A stretch of DNA of 64,000 nucleotides from Buxus sempervirens (GCA_947561395.2 OX387194.1:13874048-13938047), one strand, 5' to 3'; shown: positions 1 to 11,592, counted from the stretch's first letter. A program made the numbers and translations. The notes: a model not told the origin generated them from the letters alone.

Positions 1-2800
1 CAAGGAAGGATAATAGCTTCAAAATCTTCTTCAGATAATTCCAGTTTATTCAGAGATGTAAAGCATGCCATTCATTTGTAGTTTCTTCATTATTGGCTCC
101 TCCTTTTTACTTGTTTGCATTATCTTCCTTCTAGTTCCCATTTTAGTGATTAATTTCTTTGACAACTTGTCTTCAACTCCGATTCTTTGCCTTCAACCTG
201 TAGAATCATTAAAAATGCCAAGTTAGATGAGTAGTAATGTGTTAAAAGTGGAATAAATCTAGCCTAATGATGCAATTGTATAGTTCTTCCAAGAGACAAG
301 AATAAGACACATGTGGAAGTCTAAGAAAAAGAACCAGAAAGTAAGAAAGCGATGAGAAATTCAAAGAGACAAGAATGTGAAGTTTAGCTTCACTCCCTCT
401 CTTGAAAAAATAAAAAACTCGTACACCAGTTTGGCCCTAGTCATAGGCAAACGTATGCATCAATTGGGCATCTTATTTTATCCATCGGAGTTATTTTTAA
501 TTATTTTTGAAAAATGATCTTATAGTTTAACCATGATCGGATTGTTTTTATAATTACCGATGAAAAGCGACCCTTTTCTGTAATTCCCAATCTTTACGGT
601 GAAAGAAATTTCGTACCCCGACCACGGCCCAAAATCAAAATCAAGATCCAAATATGAATCCGGAAATATCTTCATTTAATATTCAATACTAGCGAACAGC
701 ATCGCACGGGCATTGCATGTACTTATTGTCATTGGAATTGGAAACATGTTTATAGTTCAATACTTGAAAAAAAAAACAAAAAAAGAAAACAATGAATGTG
801 GATACAAAGAATACTCCGTTCAGTTACAAAACATTATTTTCTCATCAATTTCCATGTATCAAGTAAATTTTCATATGTGATCTCACCATTCTTAGCCGAA
901 GCTCTATTGATCATTTTTTTCAGCTGCTTCTTTGTAACAAAAATCAAATCAACAAAACGTGATTTCACTTCAATCCTTTTAAATGCCACAACTGCTTCTC
1001 GTCAAATAGTATAGTAAAAAAAAGGGAGGAAAAGGTTGCTTAGCAGTTAAGGAAACAGATAGAAAGAAGAAACCTGGTAATGTCCATAGCACCATGTTAC
1101 TAACGTTCTTGTGTAAAAGAGATGATAAATCCATCATCCTTCATTAGTTGATAACTTGATATAGGAACATTAATCATGTCAATCTATTGTTTAGGCAATC
1201 TCCTAGGCAAGGATTCCTACCTTTCAAAAGGGCATTCAATTTACTGCTAATGCCAACATATTGTTCTGGCATGTGATTTATATGCTTCTGAAAATGAGTA
1301 ATTGGAGATTACCAAGGAAAATCGAAATTTCTATAAGCATAAAGTAATTCTGCTGAACATGAAAACATAATTGACAAAAACAATTTAATCCCTCTTGAAG
1401 TATGAGAAAGGAAATTTGAAAACACGAGCAGATAAATGTCACCAGGTTTCTACAGTTGTGTTCATAGAAAATAGCAACACCACTCAGAGGATCAACTCCT
1501 TGAGAAATATCTATTAAAATATCATTTTCAACATGGTACTAGTATATAAAAAAATACCAACATGAAAAGGAGGAGATCTTGTTTACTTGGAACAGATATT
1601 ATCCAAGAATTCTAACTAAATGAAGTGTCAAGATATTTTAAACTTACAGTCATTGTAATTGAGCGGCTGCATACTACATATTTTGACTTTTTATAAAACA
1701 GATGTTCTTGGAGGACTCATTTGTGTGCAAGTAAATATCTTTAAAAAAAGGGGGAAAAAAGGACCATATACTGGTGTAAGTCCTGTTGAAAATAGGATTC
1801 TGAGAGGTGTGGTTGGGTTAGAGGATTAGCCTTTGAAATGTTTGTGAAAAGTGACTGCACTAACATTTGTCCCACATAAAATGAGTAGTATCAAATTTCA
1901 CGGTCATGCAGGGTTTGAGCCTTTGAGGTATCAGGATCAATTGCTGTATCAGTCAACTCCAAGACAAATAAAGTTTGGACAATCGTATTAAGATTGGACT
2001 GGATCTGTCTAATACACTGAATGAAATCAAGGTTCTTTTTAAATATAAACCGATATATACCATCTATGGTTGGTTCAATCTGATGTGATATAGGTCAACC
2101 AATCTAATTCAATAACCTAAGATATTTACTTTGTAAAGCAAAGGTTAGATCTAAACTTGCTTTGTGAGAAAAAAAATACAGAAATCAAAGGTTAGGTTTG
2201 AACTTACATGTTAAATGGGTTTTGCATAAATTGGAAGGAAAGAAATCTTCTGCAGAACATATTGGACATCTGAAAGAAGAAATAAATAGACAAAATTAGG
2301 AGTTTCAGATTGGAGGAAACTATCCTGACTTTGCTAAACATGTGTTGTAGATTGGAAGAAAGGGAAATGTGTTACCTGTTTAGGACCCAAATCTTTCATT
2401 TAGCTTTAGTTCCAAAGAATGGGTAGAGAGACTGCTTAGGGGACTTATTGCATAGGAAAGAAAGTTCTGCCACACAAAAGGGTATAAAAGGGAAAAAAAA
2501 GATAAAAACTAATTTACGTTTTAGTAAAATAAAGTATTTCATTCATAAATTAGGAGAATGCAAGTTAAATTAATGGAGGAAAGAAGGGAAGAGATACTCA
2601 CCTTGTCTTCTTCTTCTTCATGTGTATTGTATAAGCCTGCATCATGCAACATTCTCTATCCCTCATCAGATAACATTGGCTTGAGTATATATTCGTAGGA
2701 AAAAAAATTTCACTCAATAAAACAGGGGAGAAATATGGTATAAGAATAATAATATTATTAGAAAGAGTTGTTCTTGTACGTGAATGTGCTTGCATTCACT
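1..2800. other. AT-rich DNA without recognised genes
   Basis: Both strands show only short, compositionally biased reading frames and I recognise no protein family. On the minus strand near 689-720 a sequence ending in CTAG after a GC-rich stretch resembles a Helitron 3' end, but no 5' partner was found. The rest looks like ordinary intergenic plant DNA. Confidence 0.5.
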
Positions 2801-3156
2801 GGAATTTACGCTTGGCTTCGTCCAGTAACAAAGGACTTCAGGACACACTTGTGCAGATGCCTTTGCTTAAACACACAGAGCATTTTAACTTATATGAACT
2901 TTTTTACATATCTCTAGATGGTATACATATTTTATTTTCCAAGTTCTTCATCAGTTTCAAGTCTGAAAACATTGATCTATATATGCCCATATGCTTGAAA
3001 ACGTGCATATATGCATCATAGAAAGAATTATGTCCGACACAGATAAAAAAAAGACGTTTTAATCCATACATGAACATATACATGCATAAATCCATTGGAA
3101 AAGTAGAATTCAAATCCAGAAACTTAATTACTTTTTTGGTGATTAACTTACACTGT

Positions 3157-3340
3157 GTTCCGTTGGAGAAGTACGGACTGAAGCCGGAACACCCATTCGA
3201 GGAGGACTATGCATCTTGTCAGATGGCTATCTTACCAGAGAATTTCTTCTCGGAGGCCAACAAAGGAAGGATACTGTTTAAGAGAGCATTAAAGTAGTGG
3301 TTTTGGAAGAGGGGAATCGAGTTCAAGGACAACACCAGAG
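3157..3340 (+). pseudogene. Exon fragment of an FMO1-like flavin-containing monooxygenase
   Basis: Read in one frame, this segment gives a run containing EKYGLKPEHPFEEDYASCQM and then ILPENFFSEANKGRILFKRA. I recognise this as an internal part of plant flavin-containing monooxygenases of the FMO1 type, flavoenzymes that use NADPH to oxygenate small molecules. A TAG stands where the family has the first tryptophan of a KWWF-like motif, and the frame then continues with WFWKRGIEFKDNT, so this is a nonsense change and not a chance match. Family homology ends next to AGAG followed by GT, which could be a relict splice donor. No FAD or NADPH Rossmann motif and no other exon is visible nearby, so only about 60 of some 500 residues remain. 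It is a dead gene fragment. I am fairly sure of the family and unsure how the piece arrived. Confidence 0.62.
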
Positions 3341-4358
3341 GTTGGGTTTGGGTTAGCTTAAACAAAATGTAAATTTTTTGAATATTTTTTTTGTTTTTTT
3401 ATATGAATGGGAATGTTAGAATATCACTTATTAATTGAAATCATTTATTAACATACAACAGCCTCTTAATTGGTCTCTTAAATTTTGAAAAAAAAAACAG
3501 ATATAGCGAACCAATCACATGCTCTTTGTATTTATGGTTGCACAATCTTTTTTTGTTGAGGATGTGCACTCAAATATCATATTCATGATAGGTAAGTATA
3601 TGTGTTTGTGTGCACAAAATTATTTATTGGAGAATAAATTAATTCATAAATTCTGTTATCACATGTTACTAATTTTACGTTTTATAGTTTGTTATATAAC
3701 TACAAAGGCAATGTTAAAGAAAAGAAAATAATAATTCATATACATAATAAACACTCACTTAAATATATGTATGAAAATATATACATCTCAACTTTAATTT
3801 CGGGCTTTTCATGTTGAAATTTTACATGAATTGTTATACAAAATACAGTGAAATAACATAACTTCTTGGTACTGAATTTCATTTGAAGTCAAATTTTTTT
3901 TGCTAATTAAATGAATATCATATCATCAATTCAAGCAAGTCATGAAAGTTTCAAGAATTAAAAAAAAAAAAAAAAGAGAAGAAAAAGAAAAAAACACAAA
4001 AAACTATTAAAATTTTTCTTTCTTAAAAGCTATCATTTTAGTGTTTGAGAGCGTGTGAATTTTCATTAGTAAGATCAAAAAATAAGCAGAGACTGTTCCA
4101 AAATAATCCATTTGCAAACCATTGAGAAACAGAGCCACATATGTTCTGAATTGAAGCTCGGGAAAGCATTATAAACGGAGAAAAAGATAAATCCAGATAC
4201 CAGATCGACAACTACTTCTAACTTGTACAGCAAGCGAAATTCAATCCAAGCATCAATAATAGATATAATAGACGAAAAAAAAACATTTCTTAATCCGACG
4301 AAGGATGCACACGAACCTCGAAACGTCAACGAAATTTCACCAAATCGAACACAAAAAC
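3341..4358. other. AT-rich intergenic stretch
   Basis: No gene is recognised. The stretch has poly-A and poly-T runs (for example about 3960-3976) and no convincing inverted termini. Confidence 0.5.
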
Positions 4359-4443
4359 CTTTATGGAGAAAGCAAACAACCCAAACATCTGTTGGAGCCT
4401 GAGAAACCTCTTGTATGAAATCGCAACCCGTTATTGAAATCAC
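4359..4443 (-). pseudogene. Possible exon fragment of a phosducin-like (thioredoxin-fold) protein
   Basis: The minus strand encodes ISITGCDFIQEVSQAPTDVW followed by VVCFLHK. This resembles the start of the thioredoxin-like domain of plant phosducin-like proteins (family pattern SGSDFVREVSQAP.DVWVV), which act as co-chaperones in folding of G-beta, tubulin and actin. Homology stops after HK, next to AAAG|GT, a plausible splice donor. The frame that continues beyond it looks like intron. Only about 28 codons are seen and no other exon was found. It could be a captured or duplicated fragment. The call rests on motif memory alone. Confidence 0.42.
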
Positions 4444-5341
4444 TTATCCAATGAAGAAGAGGAACCACAGTGCTTCGACGCATTGAAGAAGAGGAACCAA
4501 TAAGAAGAGGAACCCCAATGCTTCGACCCAGGAAAAATAGAAGTCGGATGGACTTTATCCGATCGTGGTATGAGACAGGGATAGGGAGCGGTGGGGGTTG
4601 TGCGTGATAGTGAGAGATGGAAATAGAGAGAGAGAGAGAGAGACGGAGCATGCTGTTGCGTGACAGGGAAAGGGAGAGGGACAGGGAGAGAACCGATCGT
4701 AGTATGAGATTTGAGAGAGAAGGGACGATGGGATTGGACGGTGAGAGGGAGAGAGAGAGGGAGGGGTTGGGATCTCGTCTGCGGTGGAGAAACACTATCA
4801 AACCCTAGACTCTTGACGGTTGGGAGACCCCGATTCTCTCCTCGAAGGCCTTATGAAATGGTGGTAACGGACAGAGAGAAAAGAGAAGAGAGGATACGAA
4901 TCGAGGCTGTCGAGTTTCGAGAGAGAGGCATTTCGGCGAGAAAGGAGAGGGAGAGGTTCAATTAGGGTTGGTCACTCTACGGTAAGAGCTGTGAATCTTA
5001 CCGCCGAGAAGAGAGTTGAGGGACTGTTAGAGAGAAGGGAGAGACGGAGGGTTCGGGAGCCGTCCCGAGCCTCCGAAGCAACCGGGGATGACACGTCAAA
5101 CGCCTCCCCCGCTTCGCTTAACATATGTAGATTTCATTGTTTCTCAACGGTCGTAAGCGGCCGTAGAGGCTCTACCTAAAAAAGAAACGCGGCCGTACAG
5201 GCTCTTATATAGAATGCTCGAGTGGGAATCTTTCCATTCCCTAGCGATGTGGGATGAAAAGTCTTTAAGTCTTAACTCTCTTGATTTGGCCTTTTAAAGA
5301 TGTAATAACATGTGCCCGGGTTTCATGATGATTCCTAGACT
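4444..5341. other. Purine-rich, GC-richer stretch without a recognised gene
   Basis: The + strand has long GAGAG-rich tracts (about 4620-4760 and 4870-4960). These give R/E-rich frames on + and S/L-rich frames on -, which are compositional and not real proteins. The part up to the Pack-MULE at 5351 shows no family I know. Confidence 0.45.
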
Positions 5342-5350
5342 CTCAAATAC

Positions 5351-6227
5351 GAGCCCGCATCTTCTGTCCCTAATAGTAACGAATGGTATTACGGATTTTT
5401 CCGTGACGACACGCGTCCTAATCGTTTTAAAATGGGAATAAACGTTAACGTCTTAGGTAACGTAACGTTAGTCGACGAAAAACCATTCCGCATCGTTCGA
5501 AACCGTTCGAACGTGATTACAAAACCACCGATCGAATACGGCGAATTCACGAACGAAGGTAGTATAAATAGGTATGGATTCAGTTTTGAAGCCTTTCATG
5601 ACTGCTTCTGAGAGATTGGGAGACAATGTGAGAGCTTGTTTGATGAATCCTGACATGGAATGAGTGATGCTCAAACCAAAAATCTATTGACGAACATTTT
5701 CGAAGGGGTGATCGGGATCTGGGTCGACGAAATGGGCATCGTCGATGAAACAGACGGATTGGGATTGCAGAATCTTGGTAGACACTGGATTGCACTCTTT
5801 TCCCTTGACGCCATTGATCAAGGGATTGACAGATCTCTTCATCCATCCAAGCATGTGATCAAAAGATCGGTTCTCCTTAACCAAGGCTACAATGTTTTTG
5901 ATGAGTTGTTGGACGGTAAAGGCAAAATGGGTTGATTCAAAAACAGAGGAGAATACAAGGAGGAGGAAGAAAGTGCAGAGAAATGGAAAATGTTTCATCT
6001 TGAACTTTCCCATGCTCGATGATGAAGAGATGGATATGCAAACAGGCTTGTCGTGCCCGATTTGGGGGTTTTCAGAATCACGTTCGAACGCTGCTTGAAC
6101 GACACAGAACAGATGCCGTTGCCGTTGAAAAAACTAACGAGAGTACAGAGGGGTGCGAGACGCGTGTCGTGCATCGCGCGCACGCAACACCATCGGTTAT
6201 ACTAATGGAGACAGAAGATGCGAGCTC
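5351..6227. mobile_element. Pack-MULE (Mutator-like element) with a captured phospholipase C gene piece
   Basis: The 9-bp target duplication CTCAAATAC lies at 5342-5350 and again at 6228-6236. The element begins GAGCCCGCATCTTCTGT, and the reverse strand of its right end begins GAGCTCGCATCTTCTGT. The inverted similarity then continues inward for about 160-175 bp: shared blocks include ACGACACGCGTC near 5410 and 6160, and a perfect 15-bp pair CGTTCGAACGTGATT at 5504-5518 against 6076-6090. A 9-bp TSD with long terminal inverted repeats is the Mutator hallmark. No transposase is present. The interior between the repeats, about 540 bp, is almost entirely a host gene fragment, which is the definition of a Pack-MULE. 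Arms have diverged visibly (roughly a fifth to a quarter by eye), so the insertion is not recent. Confidence 0.9.
5522..6013 (-). pseudogene. Non-specific phospholipase C (NPC) 5' fragment, captured in the Pack-MULE
   Basis: From an ATG at 6013 the minus strand encodes a hydrophobic leader (residues about 8-28, FPFLCTFFLLLVFSSVF) resembling the NPC signal peptide. Next comes the NPC signature ENRSFDHMLGW (residues 47-57), then NPVST and HFVDPDPDHPFENVRQ. NPCs hydrolyse membrane phospholipids to diacylglycerol; this part holds the N-terminal catalytic motif. Codon 110 is TAG, and the same frame resumes NPC-like (MSGFIKQA, then EFAVFDRWF) to about codon 164. There the homology stops exactly where the left inverted repeat of the Pack-MULE begins; the remaining residues are read from that repeat. 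Full NPCs have about 510-530 residues, so about 30% is kept. No intron is seen. It is a non-functional captured copy, though it could be transcribed from the element's end. Confidence 0.82.
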
Positions 6228-6236
6228 CTCAAATAC

Positions 6237-6980
6237 AGGCAGTCTACGTAAAAAGGGTCCACTATGGCATTTGAGACGGGCATTAATTGTTGGTCGTTAT
6301 ATATTGGCAGTTTTGGGTGATACTATGGTTGAACCATGGAGCTGTTGAAAACATTAAAAAAAAAAATTTATCCTAATTAGCTCTATGGCTTCGTTTTGTT
6401 CTATTTACTTGAAAATTTTTTGTACTGAACCATAAACTCATCACCAGTTTGTAGCTTTTCATCCATTAGCCCAAGCCCTTTTTTAGGTTGGTCTCAAATA
6501 CCTGTAGGTCTCTAGCCATAGGCAAAGGGTGGGATTAATTGGGTAATCCCACCCTGATCCGCCCCTAAATGGTTTCAGTTTGTCAGCCTTAAATCAGTTT
6601 AGGGTTTAGCTCAACCCGACCTGAACCCACCCTGACCCCAACCTTAATATATACCTTAAGATATATATTTTCACATATGGTGTCAGTAGGACGGATTCTA
6701 GATCCAAATTTGACCCGAATAGTTGAATACGGATATCTTATTTCATCTATGGAATTGAATTGGCGATTAAGAAGTTTTAGATCAGACTAAATGAATCAAT
6801 ATTAAAAAAATAAATAAATAAATCCCGACTAAGATTAGCTTAGTAGAAGGTTGGGGTTTAGTTGTTTATATATGCAATTACTAAAGAGAACTAGGGAGAA
6901 TATTCTCCAAAATTCTGACCCTTTTATTTTCTTCTAAGGATTATCCTCCATAAATAAAACAATCCCTAACTATAACTCTG
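6237..6980. other. Intergenic stretch with repeat-like sequence
   Basis: No coding region is recognised. About 6480-6680 has the proline-tract-like wording (GGGTGGGATTAATTGGG, CCCGACCTGAACCCACCC) often seen in short hAT-type MITEs, but I could not define its ends. Confidence 0.4.
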
Positions 6981-6984
6981 CGCG

Positions 6985-7560
6985 CCCCCCGTCGGTTCGG
7001 GTCGCACCAGCACACAGGTGCCGATCTAGGTTAGTGGCTGACTAGCTTTTGGTGCGGTTCTATGTGATCTAGACTTAGCCGATTGGGTTAAGAGTTGCCA
7101 CCACCTATTGAGTTTGGGTGCAGGTGGTCACCCGAGTTTAAAAATGGTCTGGCCCAAAGACCCAGCTAAGTGACCCAAGGAAGTCTTTAGACACCCTGGG
7201 TCACCCTGCAACGTACAGGTTCCTACAAGTCAATGGTTGGACTAATCCTAACGTGCCACATCACACCTCTCTTACCTCCCATGGTTCGACCGGCATTGGA
7301 CCTGTGTGGTTCAATCCAAGGCCAAGTAAGCCCTTTATGGGTTTGGTTTATTTTGGTCTTTTATCCAAATTAAATCCATGGGCTGTGGGCCAATTCCTGA
7401 TCGGCCCCTTAGTAGGCCAAATTCTTGGGGTTCCATTTTACCGACCTGTTGGAGGTCTTTCTTTTAAATCTTATGGACTATTTAAGGGTTTGGGCCTTAT
7501 GGTGGTCGAGTAAACCTTGAGTATAACCAGTTCGATTGGGTCCACCCGGTTTAACCGGTA
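6985..7560. repeat. Diverged LTR fragment related to the 13.5-kb and 46.6-kb solo LTRs
   Basis: It shares ordered blocks with the start of the long LTRs at 13462 and 46585: a GTCGG run, GAGTTGCCACCACCTATTGA against GAGTCGCCACCGCCTGATGG, GTGCAGGTGGTCACC, then GGAAGTCTTTAGACACCCTG. Only the first ~550 bp of the LTR is matched and the match is weak, so this is an old truncated copy of a Tat-like long-LTR family. Confidence 0.55.
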
Positions 7561-7939
7561 CACATGCAATCATTCATCCACTAATGAGATTTGTACAAGG
7601 GTATAGTGGGGATTGGGGATTTACAACTAATTCAACATAAAACAAGAACATGTGGAGCCTTTAATTCCCTTCCAGAATAGTCAGGCAGGGCAATCGCAAG
7701 CAACTTGGTCACACTTTTGTTGAGGTAATTGTGGCATCTCATGAAGCAGGAAGAATGATCTCTCACCGAAGATACAACTCATTCAAAATTAAGGATAAAA
7801 AAAAAATATGTGCAAGTCTCATATAATACAAAATTTATGAGATTAAAATAACGAGAGCAAAACGACATAACATCTAGACAAAATTATCCTAAAGCATGAA
7901 ATCAATGATGAAAGCTATGAAGGACATAAATGGGCATGA

Positions 7940-8347
7940 AAAGAGAATGTCATAATAAATATGACCATAAAAGGCAAACTAAAATAAAGAAATGCCATAA
8001 TAAATAATCTCATAGCGGCATTTCAATAAATTATCTTATAGCAGCATTTTCTATAAAATGCCATAATAAATAATTTTATAGCGGCATTTTTCTCTAAAAT
8101 GCCGTAATAAGTATTTTAATAGTAATTTTTTATAACAGCATTTGTCTATAAATGCCATAATAAGTTACTCTATAGCGGCATTTTTCTATAAAATGCCATA
8201 ATAATTCATTTTATAACGCCATTTCTTATAAAATGCCATAATACATTATTTTTTGCAGATGAAATGCCGTATTAAGGCACTTATTTCGACACTTTTGTAT
8301 AAGTGCCGTTATATGAGGTGTGGCTATAGCATATTTTTTTTGTAGTG
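7940..8347. mobile_element. One end of a CACTA (En/Spm) transposon with subterminal hairpin repeats
   Basis: The right edge, read on the minus strand, starts CACTACAAAAAAAATATGCT, the classic plant CACTA terminus. Inside lie at least five alternating AAATGCC / GGCATTT arms. The clearest is GGCATTTT-TCTAT-AAAATGCC, an 8-bp stem with a 5-nt loop, and units recur every 40-60 bp. Such subterminal arrays are binding sites for the transposase in this superfamily. The opposite terminus was not found in the window, so the left limit is only where the repeats begin. Confidence 0.65.
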
Positions 8348-8839
8348 ATTGTACATTCTCTATTCCTGTTTACATTCAGATCTAAATGATACACTGTACA
8401 TTGTACATTCTCTATTCCTGTTTAGCTAATCCATTTCAGTTTCGTGATGAGATGATCAAACCAAATCTTTAACTACAAAAGCTTCTACGAAGTTTTAATC
8501 CGCAAGAACTCGTAACAGAATATAAATTTCTTTTTGATCATTTATTTTGCAGAAGTTGATCCTCGTCATATTGTAAGGCTCGAATACCTTTATTGGTCAA
8601 TTTCTTCCATTTATTTTGATCATGATTTTTGTTTGATCTGACCTTTTGAAACTCCTTCCCTGTAATCATCATATCTAGGTATTTCTAGATGACGACGTTC
8701 GGAACGCCGACACCAGAAAGATGCAAGACTTTGCATCGTTGTGGCAAGTAACTTTTGATTCTCTGTCCCCTTGAATTTCTTACGCAGAGCGGGCAGGAGG
8801 GGCAGGGGTGGGGTTGGTATCTAATTAAATTTTTTTTTA

Positions 8840-8985
8840 AAAGTGGTGTAGTTTTAGCGGCGGTCAAAAAAACCGCTGCTGAAGAGATTCAGCGACAAGA
8901 CCTTTCCAGATGGGCCCAGTGGCGGACCCCATGTTATTTAGAGGCAGGCTTTCGATCGCCGCTAAAAGTCCTAAATTTTGTAGTG
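8840..8985. mobile_element. Short CACTA-like MITE remnant
   Basis: The right end reads CACTACAAAATTTAGGAC on the minus strand, followed by TTTTAGCGGCGATCG. The left side carries TTTTAGCGGCGGTC in the opposite orientation near 8851. The left CACTA terminus is not intact and no TSD is clear, so assignment is tentative. Confidence 0.4.
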
Positions 8986-8999
8986 AAAACCTATCTGAA

Positions 9000-9895
9000 T
9001 TCAACCAATTACTTTCAAGAATGACACCCATCTAAATCCCAGATAATTTCTAAAAAAGAAATAAATATTGGGTACGTAAAAAAAAGGACCTCAGAAAAGC
9101 ATGGTTTGGTGGTGATCTAACGCTCTTCAGCTTTGTATTCTACGAAACTCAGGTACTCCCAATTGGACCAAGCACAAAATTTCTTTGTTTTAAAAAAAAG
9201 TTACAGATACAAGCAACACAAGCAGTATAATCAGAATAACCAATTAAAGCATCTTCCAAATAGCAAAAGCAAAACAATATACAAAGAGTTCTCTGTAACA
9301 TGAAAGAAACATCCGATCCACATTTTTATTTATTTGTGCTTAAGATCTTATTGAAGATACTAATCAAAAGAGAACAGATAACATCCAAAACAAGTTCTTG
9401 AACAATCAAACCATATCATGCATTACCAATGTACAACAAAGAGAACTAAACAAAAATCAACTAGCCATACCTAATGTGGAAGCTTGATTCTCAGATTTTG
9501 AGGCTCCTTCACAGTCAACAGCAACACTTACTTCTTTAGTTCTCCAGTATCTCCCAAATATCAAATATTCCAACGAAGACTTTCTAAAAAGTCATTAAAA
9601 AAACACCTCTAAGAAAATCACCGAGTCCCTCAAAATTAACTCTCAATCTCTCTCTAAAATGAAATTCTCTAGATTTTTTTTTCTCTTTTTTCTTTTTTAG
9701 AAAAAATCCCCCTTCTCACGTTGGGACTTTCCCCTTTTATAGAGGAGAGTCTCCAAATTTTGAAACTCATCCCACCCTCACAAGAGGGAGGGAGAGTTAT
9801 CCTTAATGTATTTTATTTTATTTTTACTTATTAAATCTTATCTTAATCCACCCATTTCTCTCTTTTAACACACTCTCTCTCTCTTCAACGTACCA
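9000..9895. other. Intergenic stretch
   Basis: No recognised gene. AT-rich with short CT tracts near 9640-9710 and 9870-9890. Confidence 0.45.
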
Positions 9896-9904
9896 AACAT
9901 CTTT

Positions 9905-10744
9905 GGGAAAATTATGGTAAAGGCCTCCTTTTTGGAAGGTCTTTTCCAGGAGGCCTGCATGTCAAAGTCAAGACGCTGCAGACCTCCTTTTCCCTTGAAC
10001 TTACCAAAAGGGCCTCACATGATAGGCATGTGAGGCTCTCATTCCCTTATTAAGACTTGTATCTTTCTATGAAAATACTTGTATCCCTCTATGACTCTAC
10101 TTGTTTCCCTCTATGATTGTGATTGTATCCTACTATGAAAATAATTGTATCCCATATGATAGGACTTGTATCTTCCTATGAAAATGCTTGTATCTCTCTA
10201 TGACTACTGTTTCTACCTATGAGTGTGATTGTATCTTACTATGAAAATAATTGTATTCTCCTATGACAGGACTTGTATTTTCCTATGAAAATGCTTGTTT
10301 CCCTCTATGACCATACTTGTTTCCTCCTATGAATGTGATTGTATCCTGTTATGAAAATCATTGTATCCCCATATGATTGCGCTCGTAAGAGAATACAATT
10401 ATTTTCATAGTAGGATACAATCACACTCATAGGGAGAAACAATAGTCATAGAGGGATACAAGCATTTTCATAAGAAGATATAAGTCCTGTCATAGAGGAT
10501 ACAATTATTTTCATAGTAGGATACAATCACACTCAAAGGGGGAAACAAGTAGAGTCATAGAGGGATACAAGTATTTTTATAGGAAGATACAACTCTTAAT
10601 AAGGGAATAAAGGCCTCACATGCCTCTCATGTGAGGCCCTTTTGGTAACTTTTAGGAAAAAGGAGGCCTGCAGCGTCTTAATTTTGACGTACAGGCCTCC
10701 CGAGAAAGACCTCCCGAAAAGGGGGCCTTTCCCATAATTTTCCC
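9905..10744. mobile_element. Mutator-type foldback element with very long inverted arms
   Basis: The 9-bp direct repeat AACATCTTT flanks it at 9896-9904 and 10745-10753. The two ends are inverted copies starting GGGAAAATTATGG, a typical MULE-type terminus, and the arms run about 400 bp so almost the whole 840 bp folds back on itself. Each arm contains sub-repeats of a phrase close to TTGTATCCCTCTATGA / CTATGAAAATAATTGTATCC, about 60 bp apart, that vary slightly between copies. There is no coding capacity, so it is a non-autonomous element. Confidence 0.88.
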
Positions 10745-10803
10745 AACATCTTTTCCCTTCTTCTTCTTTTTTTATCTTAATCCGCCATGTCTCTTAATCT
10801 TAT

Positions 10804-10807
<4 letters not shown>

Positions 10808-10893
<86 letters not shown>
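10808..10893. repeat. (TC)n microsatellite
   Basis: An uninterrupted CT/TC run of about 86 bp (some 43 dinucleotide units) lies just outside the foldback element. It produces a spurious arginine/glutamate-rich reading frame on the minus strand. Confidence 0.97.
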
Positions 10894-10897
<4 letters not shown>

Positions 10898-11590
10898 GAA
10901 CCCAAGGATCATCCCTTTTTTTTTGGATAAGAAAAAAAAAGGATCACCCCTTTTTCCTCCCCTTTTTAAATTATCTTTAATTAATTTCCCCTCCTCTAGG
11001 TCTCTCATCTCTAAATCTCCTACTTAAATTCAAACACTCCATTTTTTATTTTTTTTATTTTTATCTTTAAATTTATCCCTATCCACATCACTCATGACAT
11101 GTGGCAAGCTGCTAGGGTGGCATTTGTGCACTTTTAATCGATGACATGGCACAAAAGCCCTTTGTGTCAAAATTACCATTTTGCCCTTCACTTGTCCATT
11201 TTCTGAGTTTCTTGTTCTTCTGAACTTTTAGGACTTGTGCACATTTCCATTTAGGGTGCTTACAATAACAACCCCTCTTTACCGATTTGTTACGCCACAT
11301 CAACATAACCGAACAACATATGATTTGATCTCTTGCTGAAGTTGTTTCTAAGTGGGCCCCACGTGTTTTGCTATGCTCGTGGTGTGCAACCCCCTAGTAT
11401 TAAGAAAAACGAGAGTACAATCTCCTATTATTAAGAAGAAAGGCTTACATACTAACCAATTATTTAATTTCTAATATTATACAATTTCTTCTATTGCAAA
11501 ATCTTTAATTTTCTTCTAATGTCTCAAAATTAATTTCTTGCTTAAGTTTGGCTAGGTTTAGTTTCATAGTTGCCAATTTTCTTTGCTCAA
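10894..11590. other. Intergenic stretch with possible Helitron ends
   Basis: GTGTGCAACCCCCTAG ends at 11397 and is followed by T. It matches the 3' end of the short Helitron at 58.4 kb. Shortly after, an A followed by TCTCCTATTATTAAGAAG at 11421 looks like a Helitron 5' end. The partner ends were not identified, so no element is delimited. Confidence 0.35.
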
Positions 11591-11592
11591 TG

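Noticed and set aside
661-720. Helitron 3' end near 689
   Set aside because: CTAG after GC-rich sequence on the minus strand, but no hairpin of good quality and no 5' TC end found.
4361-4965. Ser/Leu-rich and Arg/Glu-rich frames in the GAGA tract
   Set aside because: Composition follows the purine repeat. Only the short phosducin-like piece at its edge resembles a protein family.
10772-11008. Arg/Glu-rich reading frame on the minus strand
   Set aside because: It is the translation of the (TC)n microsatellite and has no independent support.
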